DNA of 64,000 nt from Kaistella antarctica (GCF_900109615.1 NZ_FOIX01000002.1:124001-188000), one strand, 5' to 3'. Numbered from the stretch's first letter, positions 26,721 to 35,758 are shown. The notes: generated by a model from the letters alone, not told the origin. Numbers and translations are program-made.

Positions 26721-29075
26721 ATGAAGAAATTTCTACTTTCGTGCTTTATAGCACTAGGAATCACCTCAAGCGCCCAGTACAATTACATGGGGGATTTTGA
26801 AAATCCAGGCTTCAGCCCCACAACTTACAAGCAGTTTGGTGGCGGGTCACAGTTTGCAGGTGCAGCATGTAATGGCGGTTTCGGCGGACAATTGTTGCCC
26901 ACGGCTGCTATAACTCAAACGGGTTACATGGTTGACCTCAATACGATAGGCCAAACTAACAATGGTCAAAAAATCGATTTCAGCGTAAGCTATAAAAAAG
27001 CTAGTGGAGTGGCAGGTACACTTCAGTTGGCTTATTTTCTGTATGACTCGGTTGCTGGTAACTGGCGTATAAATTTGGTTGGTTCGCCGGTCACTTTAGC
27101 CACCGCAGCACTTACAACTTGTACCACACTTTCCGCTACTTTACCTTCTGGAACTATTCAAATTGGTGATATCGTTGGATTAGGAGCTTGGTTTGTAAGA
27201 TCAGGAACTGCAAATGCAGGTATTTTCTTAGATGATATTAATCTTACTCAAGAAGTTGTTTCTACTCCGCCAGGATGTGCTACAATTGTAAGTCCAGCTA
27301 ATGGTTCGGTAATTTCAGCAGGAACTGCTAATATGGCGTGGAACGCTGTTGCAACTGCAGTTAATTATAAGGTTAAAATAGGAACTACACCAGGTGGAAC
27401 TGACGTCTTCAACGGAACAGTTGCAGGAACAGATCTTAATATAAGTTTAGCAAAATCAACAATGTATTATGCCTCAGTAGTTCCATCAAACTTAAACGGT
27501 GATGCTACAGGATGTACTGAAATATCGTTCACAACAAATACGAGTATTGCTTATTGTGGTGGAATCGTTTCTTCTTCACCAGCAGCAACTTATCCTATTG
27601 CGTCTGTAACTTTAAACGGTACAACTCACAGTTCTTCAGCAGCGGTTGGATCACCAGCTTATGAAGATTTTACAGCTGACGTATTTAATGTGAAATCTGG
27701 AAGCACTTATACGCTTAGTGCGGTTACAACAGGTTTAGGAACAAACGTTTTCGCAATGACGGTATTTATTGACTGGAATGAAGATGGTGACTTCAATGAT
27801 GCTGGGGAGAGATACTTCCAAAGTCCATTAGTTTCTGGCACTGGAAATCCAATTAATTTAAGTGGCTCAATTGCTGTTCCAGCTGGTACAACTGTGGGAA
27901 CGAAGAGAATGAGAGTGAAATATAATTTCCAAGGTTCTTCAACTGTTCCACAATCAATGATTGCAGATCCATGTTCAGATATGACTAACGGTCAAGTTGA
28001 AGATTATTCAGTTTCCGTTACCTTGCTTACTGCTGCTCCAGTTTGTACTACAGTTACAAATCCAACCGCTGGTGCGGTGGGTGTACCTACAAATGCGACC
28101 ATGACTTGGAACCCAGCAACAGATGCAAGTGGATACAAATTATATATCGGAACCACTGCTGGTGGAACTGACGTAGCAAACGGGTTAGTAGTATCTGGTA
28201 CCTCTTATAATTTAGCTCTTACACCATTTACGATGTACTATGCTAAAGTAGTTCCTTTCAATTCAATCGGTGATGCGGTAGGTTGTACTGAAATTTCATT
28301 TACTTCGGGTGATATTTCTTATTGTGCACCGGTGCCGGGTTACACAAACATTGAACCAACTACCAATGTGACTTTTGCAGGTATTGATAACACAACTGAC
28401 GCAACTGTAGGTGGAACGCCAGCATACGAACAATTCTTAGGTCAAATCGCCCAAGTTAGAAGAGGAGGAACGTATCCTATTTCTATGAATGCAAATACGG
28501 ATGGAGCATCTTTCAGACACTTCTTTGCAGTATTTATGGACTGGAATCACGATGGTGATTTTGATGATGCAGGTGAGCAGTACTTTACAACGGTTCCAGA
28601 TTTCAAATTTGTTTTAGGCTCAGATGGAACTGGGGCGCCAGCTACAGGAAACATCGTTATCCCAGCAGATGCAAAACTAGGACAAACTAGAATGAGAGTT
28701 AAGTCTGCTTATTATGGAGCCTCAGGACCAAATACGAATCCTAACTTAGCCAACTTTGCAAACGGTTGTTCTACAGTAGGATCTACATTCGGTCAGGTTG
28801 AAGATTACACGGTAAATGTTGACGTATCAGCAGCAACATCAAATGTTGATAAAAACAAAGTTTCTGTTTACCCTAACCCTTTCCAAGATGTATTAAAAAT
28901 ATCTGATGTGAAAGGAGTGAAATCAATCTCTGTAAGTGATGTATCTGGAAGACAAGTGAAAAACTTGAAACCAACTGCAGAACTAAACCTTTCAGAATTG
29001 AAAACTGGATTGTATATCGTTACCCTAAATATGGAAGACGGAACAGTTAAATCGTTCAAAGCAATTAAAAAATAA
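26721..29075 (+). CDS. Secreted GEVED/Fn3 protein with T9SS sorting domain
   Basis: A 784-residue protein exported by the type IX system. It has a signal peptide (KKFLLSCFIALGITSSAQ), an N-terminal jelly-roll-like region (about 20-185), then two Fn3-GEVED units. Each unit has a YKVKIGTTPGGTDV-type Fn3 core and a GEVED module ending GQVEDYSV or GQVEDYTV. Both GEVED modules hold Asp-rich calcium-type loops (DWNEDGDFND, DWNHDGDFDD). The last 75 residues are a type A sorting domain (VYPNPF, then GLYIVTL). The protein should be surface-attached or released; a binding or adhesion role is likely but not shown. Confidence 0.9.
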   Translation: MKKFLLSCFIALGITSSAQYNYMGDFENPGFSPTTYKQFGGGSQFAGAACNGGFGGQLLPTAAITQTGYMVDLNTIGQTNNGQKIDFSVSYKKASGVAGTLQLAYFLYDSVAGNWRINLVGSPVTLATAALTTCTTLSATLPSGTIQIGDIVGLGAWFVRSGTANAGIFLDDINLTQEVVSTPPGCATIVSPANGSVISAGTANMAWNAVATAVNYKVKIGTTPGGTDVFNGTVAGTDLNISLAKSTMYYASVVPSNLNGDATGCTEISFTTNTSIAYCGGIVSSSPAATYPIASVTLNGTTHSSSAAVGSPAYEDFTADVFNVKSGSTYTLSAVTTGLGTNVFAMTVFIDWNEDGDFNDAGERYFQSPLVSGTGNPINLSGSIAVPAGTTVGTKRMRVKYNFQGSSTVPQSMIADPCSDMTNGQVEDYSVSVTLLTAAPVCTTVTNPTAGAVGVPTNATMTWNPATDASGYKLYIGTTAGGTDVANGLVVSGTSYNLALTPFTMYYAKVVPFNSIGDAVGCTEISFTSGDISYCAPVPGYTNIEPTTNVTFAGIDNTTDATVGGTPAYEQFLGQIAQVRRGGTYPISMNANTDGASFRHFFAVFMDWNHDGDFDDAGEQYFTTVPDFKFVLGSDGTGAPATGNIVIPADAKLGQTRMRVKSAYYGASGPNTNPNLANFANGCSTVGSTFGQVEDYTVNVDVSAATSNVDKNKVSVYPNPFQDVLKISDVKGVKSISVSDVSGRQVKNLKPTAELNLSELKTGLYIVTLNMEDGTVKSFKAIKK

Positions 29076-29101
29076 TAGGATACAAAAACTATTATAATAG
29101 G

Positions 29102-29130
29102 AACCGCCTCGATTGAGGCGGTTTTTTTTT
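29102..29130 (+). terminator. Rho-independent terminator
   Basis: Stem AACCGCCTC/GAGGCGGTT (29102-29110 with 29115-29123), 4-nt loop, then T run. It closes the T9SS-cargo gene. Confidence 0.9.
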
Positions 29131-29393
29131 GATCTGTTTTATAGAAATGAGAGCCTAATTTCTAATTTGAATAATCTTAAACTTAACAAAACGTTATGAT
29201 AGCTACTCGCATTTTTAATATAAGCTCACATTTTAATCTGAGTTTATTTAAAAAAACACCTAATTAATCCTAAAGCAATAATTTAAACTGGAGTTTATCT
29301 GCTGATTTTAAATAAATTAGAAAATTAATTATATTGACTTTCAATGCTTTATAAATTTAATTAAAGATTATTCGATAATTACACTACTTTGTA
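29131..29393. other. AT-rich intergenic stretch with no recognisable feature
   Basis: Between the terminator of the T9SS cargo gene and the promoter of the PadR gene. It is very AT-rich, with a 23-codon ORF at about 29196 that has no coding character. Nothing else is supported. Confidence 0.5.
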
Positions 29394-29425
29394 TTGCATA
29401 ATACTAAAATAAATATATATCTTTG
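29394..29425 (+). promoter_or_regulatory. Promoter of the padR-pspC operon
   Basis: TTG at 29394-29396 and TATCTTTG at 29418-29425, 21 nt apart, fit the Bacteroidota pattern. The leader to the PadR ATG is about 90 nt. PadR regulators often bind near their own promoter, so an operator may lie here, but no clear dyad is seen. Confidence 0.5.
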
Positions 29426-29517
29426 TATAGTAAGATTGATTAAGAGGTCTCATTTGATGATTTTGATTTAATGAAATCTTCAGTAGTAATTGTTGAACTA
29501 ATTAATAACCCTAAATA

Positions 29518-29889
29518 ATGAACACAGAAAACACCAAAGCGCAAATGCGAAAAGGCATTCTGGAATTCTGTATTTTGAGTTTAATTAATGAAAAAGAAAT
29601 GTACGTTTCCGATCTCATTGACGAACTGAAAAAAGGAAAACTAGATGTGGTCGAAGGAACTCTTTATCCCTTGCTGACCCGATTGAAAAATGGAGAATTT
29701 CTTTCCTACCGTTGGGAAGAATCTACTGGCGGACCACCCCGAAAGTATTACCAGTTGACGGAGAAAGGAAAATTATTCCTGACAGAACTGGAAAATACCT
29801 GGAACGAACTTACCAGTTCCGTGAATCAAATAACTAAAAACAATAACCTTACGAGCGCTCCTGAAAATTCGTTCGAACCAAAAAACTAA
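29518..29889 (+). CDS. PadR-family transcriptional regulator
   Basis: A 123-residue winged-helix regulator: MRKGILEFCILSLINEKEMY, then VVEGTLYPLLTRLKNGEFL and GGPPRKYYQLTEKGKLFL, all PadR hallmarks. It is the short form with a reduced C-terminal dimerisation helix. The PspC gene begins 4 nt after its stop, so it likely controls this envelope-stress-like protein and itself. Confidence 0.92.
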   Translation: MNTENTKAQMRKGILEFCILSLINEKEMYVSDLIDELKKGKLDVVEGTLYPLLTRLKNGEFLSYRWEESTGGPPRKYYQLTEKGKLFLTELENTWNELTSSVNQITKNNNLTSAPENSFEPKN

Positions 29890-29893
29890 AACG

Positions 29894-31609
29894 ATGAATA
29901 AGACACTTTCAATAGGACTTGCCGGTTTCTCTTTCACCATAGAGGAACACGCCTATATCAAACTTAGCGACTACCTTGCAGCACTTAGAAATTCTTTAGA
30001 TGTTTCCGAAGCTGATGAGGTAATGCACGATATCGAGATTAGAATGGTTGAGATTTTCAAAGATGCTCTCGGAAAGCGCGAAGTCATTAACGACCTTGAT
30101 GTTGATAGAGTTATTGCACAAATTGGGTCACCAGAGAAAATTGAAGAACAGGAAGAAGCTTACTTCTCCGAAAAAACCTCTAATACCAAAAGAGAACAAA
30201 GATCTTCTGCAAATTTTAGTGGACAAAAACAACTGTTCCGTGATCCGGAGCATGAAAAAATCGCCGGTGTTTGTGCAGGTATCGCACATTACGTGGGAAT
30301 GGATATCAGCGCCATGCGAGCGATCTGGTTGGGAATTGCCGTCTTAGGAGTTTTCACTGCTGCGATTTCTACTTCCTTAATTATTTTAATTTACGTCATT
30401 CTTTGGATTGTACTTCCTAGAGCAGAAAATGCCACAGACTTTTTAAAAATGAAAGGCAAACCCATGAACTTCGATAACCTAAAGGAAGAATCGACTAAGA
30501 TTGTACAGTTTGCCAATGAATCTACCCAGAAAGTGGGGGAACTTTATAATGAAAACAAACCTTATATTAACAAAGCAGGAAACGGACTTTGGGCGGTGGT
30601 AAGATATTTTCTAGGCGCTATATTAGGAATGATTGGGCTTTCATTATTGGTTGGTTCATTTGCAATCTTAGGATTTGGTTTTTCTGGTGCACAAAACATC
30701 AACTTTTTCAGCAACTTAGGATTTTACCTGCAAGATAGCAACTTAGGGTTCATCGTAATTGCACTATCGTTTCTTAGTGCCTTTATTCCTGGATTAATCT
30801 TTTCCTATTTAGCCATAAAGTTATTTTCTCCTAAGACGAAATTCAATAATACTGGATATGTGATCGGTGCTCTGGTTTTTGTTTGGATCGGATTGGTAGC
30901 TGCCACAGGTTTTAGTGCGATTAAATTTAAAAGTCAATATAGCGGAACCAATGATGATATTGCCAATGTTGCCATTAATACTACTTCAGATTCTATTCTT
31001 ATTGATTTGAAAAAAGTCGAAATTCCGCAGAATTTTAAATCCTATTGGGACAATGTTTACTCTGATGGAAAAACAATCTACAAACAAGATTATCCGAGAC
31101 TTGACGTGACTAGAAAAGACGTGAAAGCACCGTATCTGGAAATTAAAAAACGGGCTGACGGATATAATCTACCAATGAGAGTAAATGTTCCTTTGGAAAT
31201 TATTAACAATAAAATTACACTGCCTAATTATTTTTCTTATCCTTATACTGATCGTTTCCGGGATTACCGAGTTGATTACGAATTAATTATTCCAAAAAAC
31301 ATGAAAGTGATTTCACTTAATGATGAACGTGGATTTTCAGTTGATGATGATCAGTATAATGATACCAGCAACAGCAGCACGAATACGAATATCAGCGAAG
31401 ACGATGATTCGGTAACGGTCAATTCGGGTGGTAATTCTATTGTTGTTCCTTCTAGTAATGCAGATTCTATTATTGTCAACGGAAAGAAAGTAGGAAAGAA
31501 AGAGGCCGAATTGATCATCAAAAAAATGAGATTCAGCTCGGATGATGTAGAAAATGTTGACATCTCTATAAAAAACGGGAAGAAAGAAATCTCCATCAAA
31601 ACCAAATAG
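29894..31609 (+). CDS. PspC-domain membrane protein
   Basis: A 571-residue membrane protein. The cytoplasmic N-terminal region (about 1-105) is a HAAS-like helical domain (IEEHAYIKLSDYLAALRNSL, IAQIGSPEKIEEQEEAYF). The PspC domain (about 113-178) follows (KQLFRDPEHEKIAGVCAGIA, WIVLPRA). Further transmembrane segments lie around 235-265, 280-310 and 325-345. The C-terminal 220 residues are an Asp/Ser/Asn-rich, probably extracytoplasmic domain. PspC proteins take part in envelope-stress responses. It is coupled to the PadR gene, and a possible 20-codon ORF lies 132 nt downstream. Confidence 0.87.
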   Translation: MNKTLSIGLAGFSFTIEEHAYIKLSDYLAALRNSLDVSEADEVMHDIEIRMVEIFKDALGKREVINDLDVDRVIAQIGSPEKIEEQEEAYFSEKTSNTKREQRSSANFSGQKQLFRDPEHEKIAGVCAGIAHYVGMDISAMRAIWLGIAVLGVFTAAISTSLIILIYVILWIVLPRAENATDFLKMKGKPMNFDNLKEESTKIVQFANESTQKVGELYNENKPYINKAGNGLWAVVRYFLGAILGMIGLSLLVGSFAILGFGFSGAQNINFFSNLGFYLQDSNLGFIVIALSFLSAFIPGLIFSYLAIKLFSPKTKFNNTGYVIGALVFVWIGLVAATGFSAIKFKSQYSGTNDDIANVAINTTSDSILIDLKKVEIPQNFKSYWDNVYSDGKTIYKQDYPRLDVTRKDVKAPYLEIKKRADGYNLPMRVNVPLEIINNKITLPNYFSYPYTDRFRDYRVDYELIIPKNMKVISLNDERGFSVDDDQYNDTSNSSTNTNISEDDDSVTVNSGGNSIVVPSSNADSIIVNGKKVGKKEAELIIKKMRFSSDDVENVDISIKNGKKEISIKTK

Positions 31610-31741
31610 GTTCACAGAATTCAAATATTTAAAAATTTTAATAAAAATTAACACTGCTGAAATTCGTTTTATAGATTATAATTCATAATTTCGTACGGTT
31701 AATTAAACTATCAATAATTAATAACCAAAAAACACAATATT

Positions 31742-31804
31742 ATGGTACAGTTTGTTTTAGAAATAGCGATCAAGATTATAGATTTTGTAAGCAGTTTATT
31801 ATAG
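31742..31804 (+). CDS. Possible 20-residue amphipathic peptide
   Basis: ATG to TAG, 21 codons. Polar or charged residues fall at Q3, E7, K11, D14, S17 and S18 and all others are hydrophobic, a 3-4 residue rhythm that puts every polar side chain on one face of an alpha helix. It lies between the PspC gene and a strong terminator hairpin (31831-31862), so it could be the last gene of the operon or a separate short transcript. The ribosome binding site is not obvious, as is usual in this phylum. Small size makes chance occurrence possible. Confidence 0.4.
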   Translation: MVQFVLEIAIKIIDFVSSLL

Positions 31805-31821
31805 TAAGAATAATAATTAAA

Positions 31822-31829
31822 TATCTTTG
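31822..31829 (+). promoter_or_regulatory. TATCTTTG element next to a terminator
   Basis: A TAnnTTTG match directly before the hairpin at 31831-31862. Transcription from it would start inside the 5' arm of the hairpin, so the new RNA could escape termination and read the acyltransferase gene. The -33 element is weak. Confidence 0.35.
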
Positions 31830-31830
31830 T

Positions 31831-31865
31831 AAAGTATAACCAGTTCACTATGGTTATACTTTTTT
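31831..31865 (+). terminator. Rho-independent terminator
   Basis: A 12-bp stem AAAGTATAACCA with its complement (31831-31842 and 31851-31862), 8-nt loop, then T run. It ends transcription from the PadR-PspC side, including the small ORF at 31742. Confidence 0.85.
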
Positions 31866-31917
31866 GTTTTAAACTCACTTAATATTATTGGTTTTTACGA
31901 CCAAATTTTCACCATCT

Positions 31918-32484
31918 ATGAAAAAACTATTCGGTAAATTAATGCTCAAACTCGTCGGCTGGAAAGTAGTCTTAGAAGGCGATGTCGATAATCTTGACCG
32001 TTGCATTTTAGTCGTTGCACCCCATACGGCAAATGAAGAATACATGTTGGGTAATTTCGCCTACTGGTCTTTGGGGAAGCCGTTAAGAGTGATCATAAAA
32101 GATCAACATACCAAAGCCTGGTACGGTTTTATGATTAAGGCAATGGGCGGCGTGGGCATTGATCGTTCCCAGAAAAATAATCTGGTTAAATTTGTGGCAG
32201 ATTTATTTGAAAAAGAAAACTTCAGTTTGGTGATCACCCCCGAAGGAACCAGAAGTTGGGTGCCAAAATGGCGAAAAGGATTCTACCACATGGCTTTGGC
32301 TGCGAAAGTGCCGGTTGTAATTGCCTCGGGAGATTTTAAAGATAAAATTATTTATTTGGGTAAAAAGATTTCTGTAGAGGATATACAAACCCGAACTTAT
32401 GAAGATATCATGACAGAATTGGAGGAGTATTATACCCACAGAACTCCAAAAGTTCCAGAAAATTGGAATCCAAAAATTTTTTAA
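31918..32484 (+). CDS. 1-acyl-glycerol-3-phosphate acyltransferase-like (PlsC family)
   Basis: Acyltransferase of 188 residues, taken from the ATG at 31918; a longer start at 31888 lies just past the terminator hairpin. PlsC motifs are visible: APHTANEEY in place of the usual HX4D (the acidic residue is Glu), and TPEGTRSWV as the glycerol-phosphate site. A lysophospholipid or related acyl acceptor is likely. The next gene, a hotdog thioesterase, begins 14 nt after the stop. Confidence 0.83.
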   Translation: MKKLFGKLMLKLVGWKVVLEGDVDNLDRCILVVAPHTANEEYMLGNFAYWSLGKPLRVIIKDQHTKAWYGFMIKAMGGVGIDRSQKNNLVKFVADLFEKENFSLVITPEGTRSWVPKWRKGFYHMALAAKVPVVIASGDFKDKIIYLGKKISVEDIQTRTYEDIMTELEEYYTHRTPKVPENWNPKIF

Positions 32485-32498
32485 CTTAATTTTTACGT

Positions 32499-32924
32499 AT
32501 GGCTTTCATGGAAAATAAAGAACAGATTTTAGAAAAATTAAATACTTGGGGTGGCGAAACTTTAGGTAAAACTTTAGATATTATATTTACTGATGTAACT
32601 GACGATACCCTTACGGCAACCATGCCTGTAACTCCAAAGGTTCATCAACCGTACGGAATTATGCATGGTGGAGCCAGTTGCGTTTTAGCCGAAACTTTGG
32701 GATCTTGTTTGTCTGTAATCCACGTCGATACAGAAAAATTCGCGCCTGTCGGAACCAATATTAATTCTAATCATTTGCGCAGTAAAAAAGACGGTATCGT
32801 GACTGGAACTGCAAGATTTATCCGCAAAGGAAACACAATGCACGTTTCTGAAATCGAGATCCGGGACGAAAAAGGTGTGCTTATTAATCATACTACCATG
32901 ACCAACAATATTATTACGCGCTAG
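32499..32924 (+). CDS. Hotdog thioesterase, probably DHNA-CoA hydrolase
   Basis: A 141-residue PaaI-like thioesterase: PYGIMHGGASCVLAETLGS contains the HGG active-site loop with the catalytic Glu, and GTNINSNHLRSKKDG follows. An alternative start is the ATG at 32508, three residues in. It is followed after 14 nt by isochorismate synthase, so the likely role is hydrolysis of 1,4-dihydroxy-2-naphthoyl-CoA in menaquinone synthesis. That role rests on context and subfamily resemblance. Confidence 0.85.
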   Translation: MAFMENKEQILEKLNTWGGETLGKTLDIIFTDVTDDTLTATMPVTPKVHQPYGIMHGGASCVLAETLGSCLSVIHVDTEKFAPVGTNINSNHLRSKKDGIVTGTARFIRKGNTMHVSEIEIRDEKGVLINHTTMTNNIITR

Positions 32925-32938
32925 ATAACAAGATTTCA

Positions 32939-33910
32939 ATGTTATATTTTAGATTTCCTTTTTCCGATGAAATTTTTACTACTGATGATTCTTCTGCTCA
33001 AAATGCAGTTTCATTTGTTTCTTTTGATGGTTTAAATGAATTAAATTTTAAAGGGGAAATTAAAGAAGTTCCACGCGATACTTTTTTAGCACAGGGAAAT
33101 TCAATGAAAACGACTGCGAGTAAGCTTTGTGTTTTCAGACCTGAAACTAAAAAAGATTACGAACAAAAAATAAATAAAGTCATCAACTTTGTGAAAAATG
33201 AAAATCTTTCTAAATTGGTTATTTCGAGGAGAAAATTGGTCAGCTATGAAGGTTCAAAACCAAACTTTTCCAAAACCTTTTTAAATCTTTGTGAAGCATA
33301 TCCAAACGCTTTTGTTTATTTTTTCACTAAAAACAACCAAAGTTGGATGGGAGCTTTTTCAGAAGTCCTAGGGAGTTTCAACAAGAAAACTTTGGAGTTT
33401 GAAACCATGAGTTTGGCGGGAACTACGCAAATAGATGAAACTTGGACGCGCAAAGAACTTGCAGAGCAACGCCACGTCACCGATTATATCTCCAATATTT
33501 TAAAAGACTATTCGGTTGACGTGACAAAATCTGAAACGTACGATCATCCCTCAGGAAACATCAAACATTTACGAACCGATTTTAAGGCTAAAATTAAAAG
33601 CCAAGATTTGGAGAAGATCATTGCAGAATTGCATCCAACGCCGGCGGTTTGTGGTTTCCCGAAAAAATTTTGTCAGCAAGCAATAGCGAAATTTGAAGAG
33701 CATCGGCGCAGTTTTTACGCTGGTTATATTAAAGTTGAAACTGCAGAAACGATTCAATATTTTGTTAATTTAAGATGTGCGGAGTTTTTTCAGAATGTAG
33801 CTTTAATTTATGTCGGCGGCGGAATTACGGCAGAAAGTTCCTCAGAAAAAGAATGGCAGGAAACTGAATTAAAAGCGGAAGCTATTTTAAAAAATCTTTC
33901 TTTTTTCTAA
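32939..33910 (+). CDS. menF: Isochorismate synthase-like chorismate-binding enzyme
   Basis: Converts chorismate to isochorismate, the entry step to menaquinone. The 323-residue protein has the chorismate-binding fold: SKLVISRRK (KLVxSR motif), then FETMSLAGTTQ, ELHPTPAVCGFP and YAGYIK, ending with VGGGITAESSSEKEWQETELK. The length is short for MenF because the N-terminal domain is reduced, as in related flavobacterial proteins. An anthranilate/aminodeoxychorismate role is less likely because of the KLV start and the thioesterase neighbour. Confidence 0.87.
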   Translation: MLYFRFPFSDEIFTTDDSSAQNAVSFVSFDGLNELNFKGEIKEVPRDTFLAQGNSMKTTASKLCVFRPETKKDYEQKINKVINFVKNENLSKLVISRRKLVSYEGSKPNFSKTFLNLCEAYPNAFVYFFTKNNQSWMGAFSEVLGSFNKKTLEFETMSLAGTTQIDETWTRKELAEQRHVTDYISNILKDYSVDVTKSETYDHPSGNIKHLRTDFKAKIKSQDLEKIIAELHPTPAVCGFPKKFCQQAIAKFEEHRRSFYAGYIKVETAETIQYFVNLRCAEFFQNVALIYVGGGITAESSSEKEWQETELKAEAILKNLSFF

Positions 33911-33981
33911 AATCTTAATTAATTCAAAATTCATCATCGTCATTTATCAAGGCGAAATTTTTCCAGACTTTATTTAAACCG

Positions 33982-33989
33982 TATTTTTG
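33982..33989 (+). promoter_or_regulatory. -7 element upstream of the DUF1543 gene
   Basis: TATTTTTG fits TAnnTTTG and lies 14 nt before the ATG at 34004. A -33 element is not evident. Confidence 0.35.
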
Positions 33990-34003
33990 TTTTTTTAGAA
34001 AAG

Positions 34004-34555
34004 ATGAAATTATATTATACAATTCTTGGTGCTACGCCGAAAGGTCGGAATATTGAGCAGCATGATGTTTTTTTTGGACTCGCCGAAACTCTGAAAGATT
34101 TGGTGCCGCAAATGCAACAATTTTGGCCAGAAGCGAACGGTAAAATTCATATTGATTGTTACCAGGAAGTGCAGTTTGCTGATGGTTACGAAGTCCAGAT
34201 CGTAGAGAAAACCAACCAAATTTCACAACATCAATTATTTTTCATCAATCTTGGTGGATATCAGTTGGGTAAATTTGAAGAATTTCATCAGCAATATTTA
34301 ATGGTCGGAAAATCCATGTCGGAAATTATTAAAAGAGTGAAGCAAACCGACTTTTATAAAACCATGGGTTTCAAAAATGCAACCAGTCATATCGATGATA
34401 AACATGGTGTTGACATTGATGACATCTTTAAAGTGAATGATATTTTACCTTTAGAAATGAAGGAGAAATATTCTATTGCCTTAAAGAAATCTGATGTTGA
34501 AAATCAGGAAAACTTTACGCATATTGGCTATTTAAAAATTGATAAATTAAAGTAA
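34004..34555 (+). CDS. DUF1543 protein
   Basis: A 183-residue protein of the DUF1543 family: LYYTILGATPKGRNIEQHDV, then KIHIDCYQEV and LFFINLGGY, typical of this uncharacterised group. No membrane segment is seen. It ends 3 nt before purK, so the two are probably coexpressed, but the link with purine synthesis is not established. Confidence 0.85.
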   Translation: MKLYYTILGATPKGRNIEQHDVFFGLAETLKDLVPQMQQFWPEANGKIHIDCYQEVQFADGYEVQIVEKTNQISQHQLFFINLGGYQLGKFEEFHQQYLMVGKSMSEIIKRVKQTDFYKTMGFKNATSHIDDKHGVDIDDIFKVNDILPLEMKEKYSIALKKSDVENQENFTHIGYLKIDKLK

Positions 34556-34558
34556 ATC

Positions 34559-35671
34559 ATGAAAATTGGAATTTTAGGAGGTGGGCAACTTGGTCGTATG
34601 TTGATTCAGGAAGCTTTGAAATACGATGATGAATTCTATATTCTCGATCCCAACGAAGATTGTTCGTGCGCCAATATTTCTTTTTTCACCCAAGGAGATT
34701 TCAATAAAAAGGAAGATGTGCTCCAGTTCGGACAAGATAAGGACGTGGTTTCTATCGAAATAGAACACGTTAATGTAGAATCGTTGGAAGAGCTGGAGAA
34801 GCAAGGCATAAAAGTAATTCCGAATTCGAATATCATTAAGATTATTCAGCAAAAAATTCATCAGAAGCAGTTTTACAAACACCATCAAATCCCAAGTCCA
34901 GATTTTCAAGTGATTCAATCTTTGAAAGAAGAAGTTAGAATTGGTTTTCCCTTTGTTCAAAAATTGAATACGGGAGGTTACGACGGGAAAGGCGTTCAGG
35001 TGATTATGTCCGAAAAAGATTTAGAACAAATGTGGGACGAACCATCGGTTTTAGAAAATTTGGTGGATATCGATAAAGAACTTTCTTTGATTATTGCTAA
35101 GAATGAGCGGGGAGAAATCAAGAGTTTTCCGGTCACCGAGATGGTTGCCGATCCTAAACTGAATTTACTCGATTTTAATATTTGTCCAACCCAAATTTCG
35201 GCCGACGTTCAAACTCAAATTGATATTATTGCTGAAAAGTTTATCATAGCAGCAGATTCCGAAGGTTTATTTGCCATCGAATTATTTTTGGATAAAGGTG
35301 GAAAAGTTTGGGTGAATGAAACTGCGCCTCGTTTGCACAATTCTGGACATCAAACACAGGAAGGAAATGTAAATTCTCAGTTTGAGCAATTTTATCGAGT
35401 CTTGAAAAATCTTCCTTTGGCAGATACTTCTGCCTCTGGTTTTTCTGGAATGTTAAATTTGGTTGGTGAACAAAATTATACTGGGAAAGTAAAATACGAA
35501 GGTTTGGAAAATGTTTTGAAATTACCAAATACGTACGTTCATTTGTATGGGAAAACGGAAACGAAACCTGGTCGAAAAATGGGACATATCAATGTTTTGG
35601 CAAATTCTCGCCAGGAACTTTTGCAGCAATTAATTGATGTTAAATCTTTGGTGAAAGTTGTTTCTGTTTAA
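34559..35671 (+). CDS. purK: 5-(carboxyamino)imidazole ribonucleotide synthase (PurK)
   Basis: ATP-grasp enzyme of 370 residues that carboxylates aminoimidazole ribonucleotide in purine synthesis. It starts with the GILGGGQLGRMLIQEALK Rossmann motif and has KLNTGGYDGKGV in the ATP-grasp core and WVNETAPRLHNSGHQT as the metal/phosphate site. PurE is not next to it. A terminator hairpin separates it from the convergent dapA. Confidence 0.95.
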   Translation: MKIGILGGGQLGRMLIQEALKYDDEFYILDPNEDCSCANISFFTQGDFNKKEDVLQFGQDKDVVSIEIEHVNVESLEELEKQGIKVIPNSNIIKIIQQKIHQKQFYKHHQIPSPDFQVIQSLKEEVRIGFPFVQKLNTGGYDGKGVQVIMSEKDLEQMWDEPSVLENLVDIDKELSLIIAKNERGEIKSFPVTEMVADPKLNLLDFNICPTQISADVQTQIDIIAEKFIIAADSEGLFAIELFLDKGGKVWVNETAPRLHNSGHQTQEGNVNSQFEQFYRVLKNLPLADTSASGFSGMLNLVGEQNYTGKVKYEGLENVLKLPNTYVHLYGKTETKPGRKMGHINVLANSRQELLQQLIDVKSLVKVVSV

Positions 35672-35702
35672 GGCCAAGAGATCTTCATCTCAGACAATTT
35701 TA

Positions 35703-35736
35703 TAAAAAAAGTGATTCTTCTGAAGAAGAGTCACTT
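35703..35736. terminator. Terminator between purK and dapA
   Basis: Stem 35709-35720 with 35725-35736 (one mismatch), TGAA loop. The A run on its left is a T run for the minus-strand dapA transcript. Confidence 0.75.
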
Positions 35737-35758
35737 AATTATATTTACAAGTTGGTGG

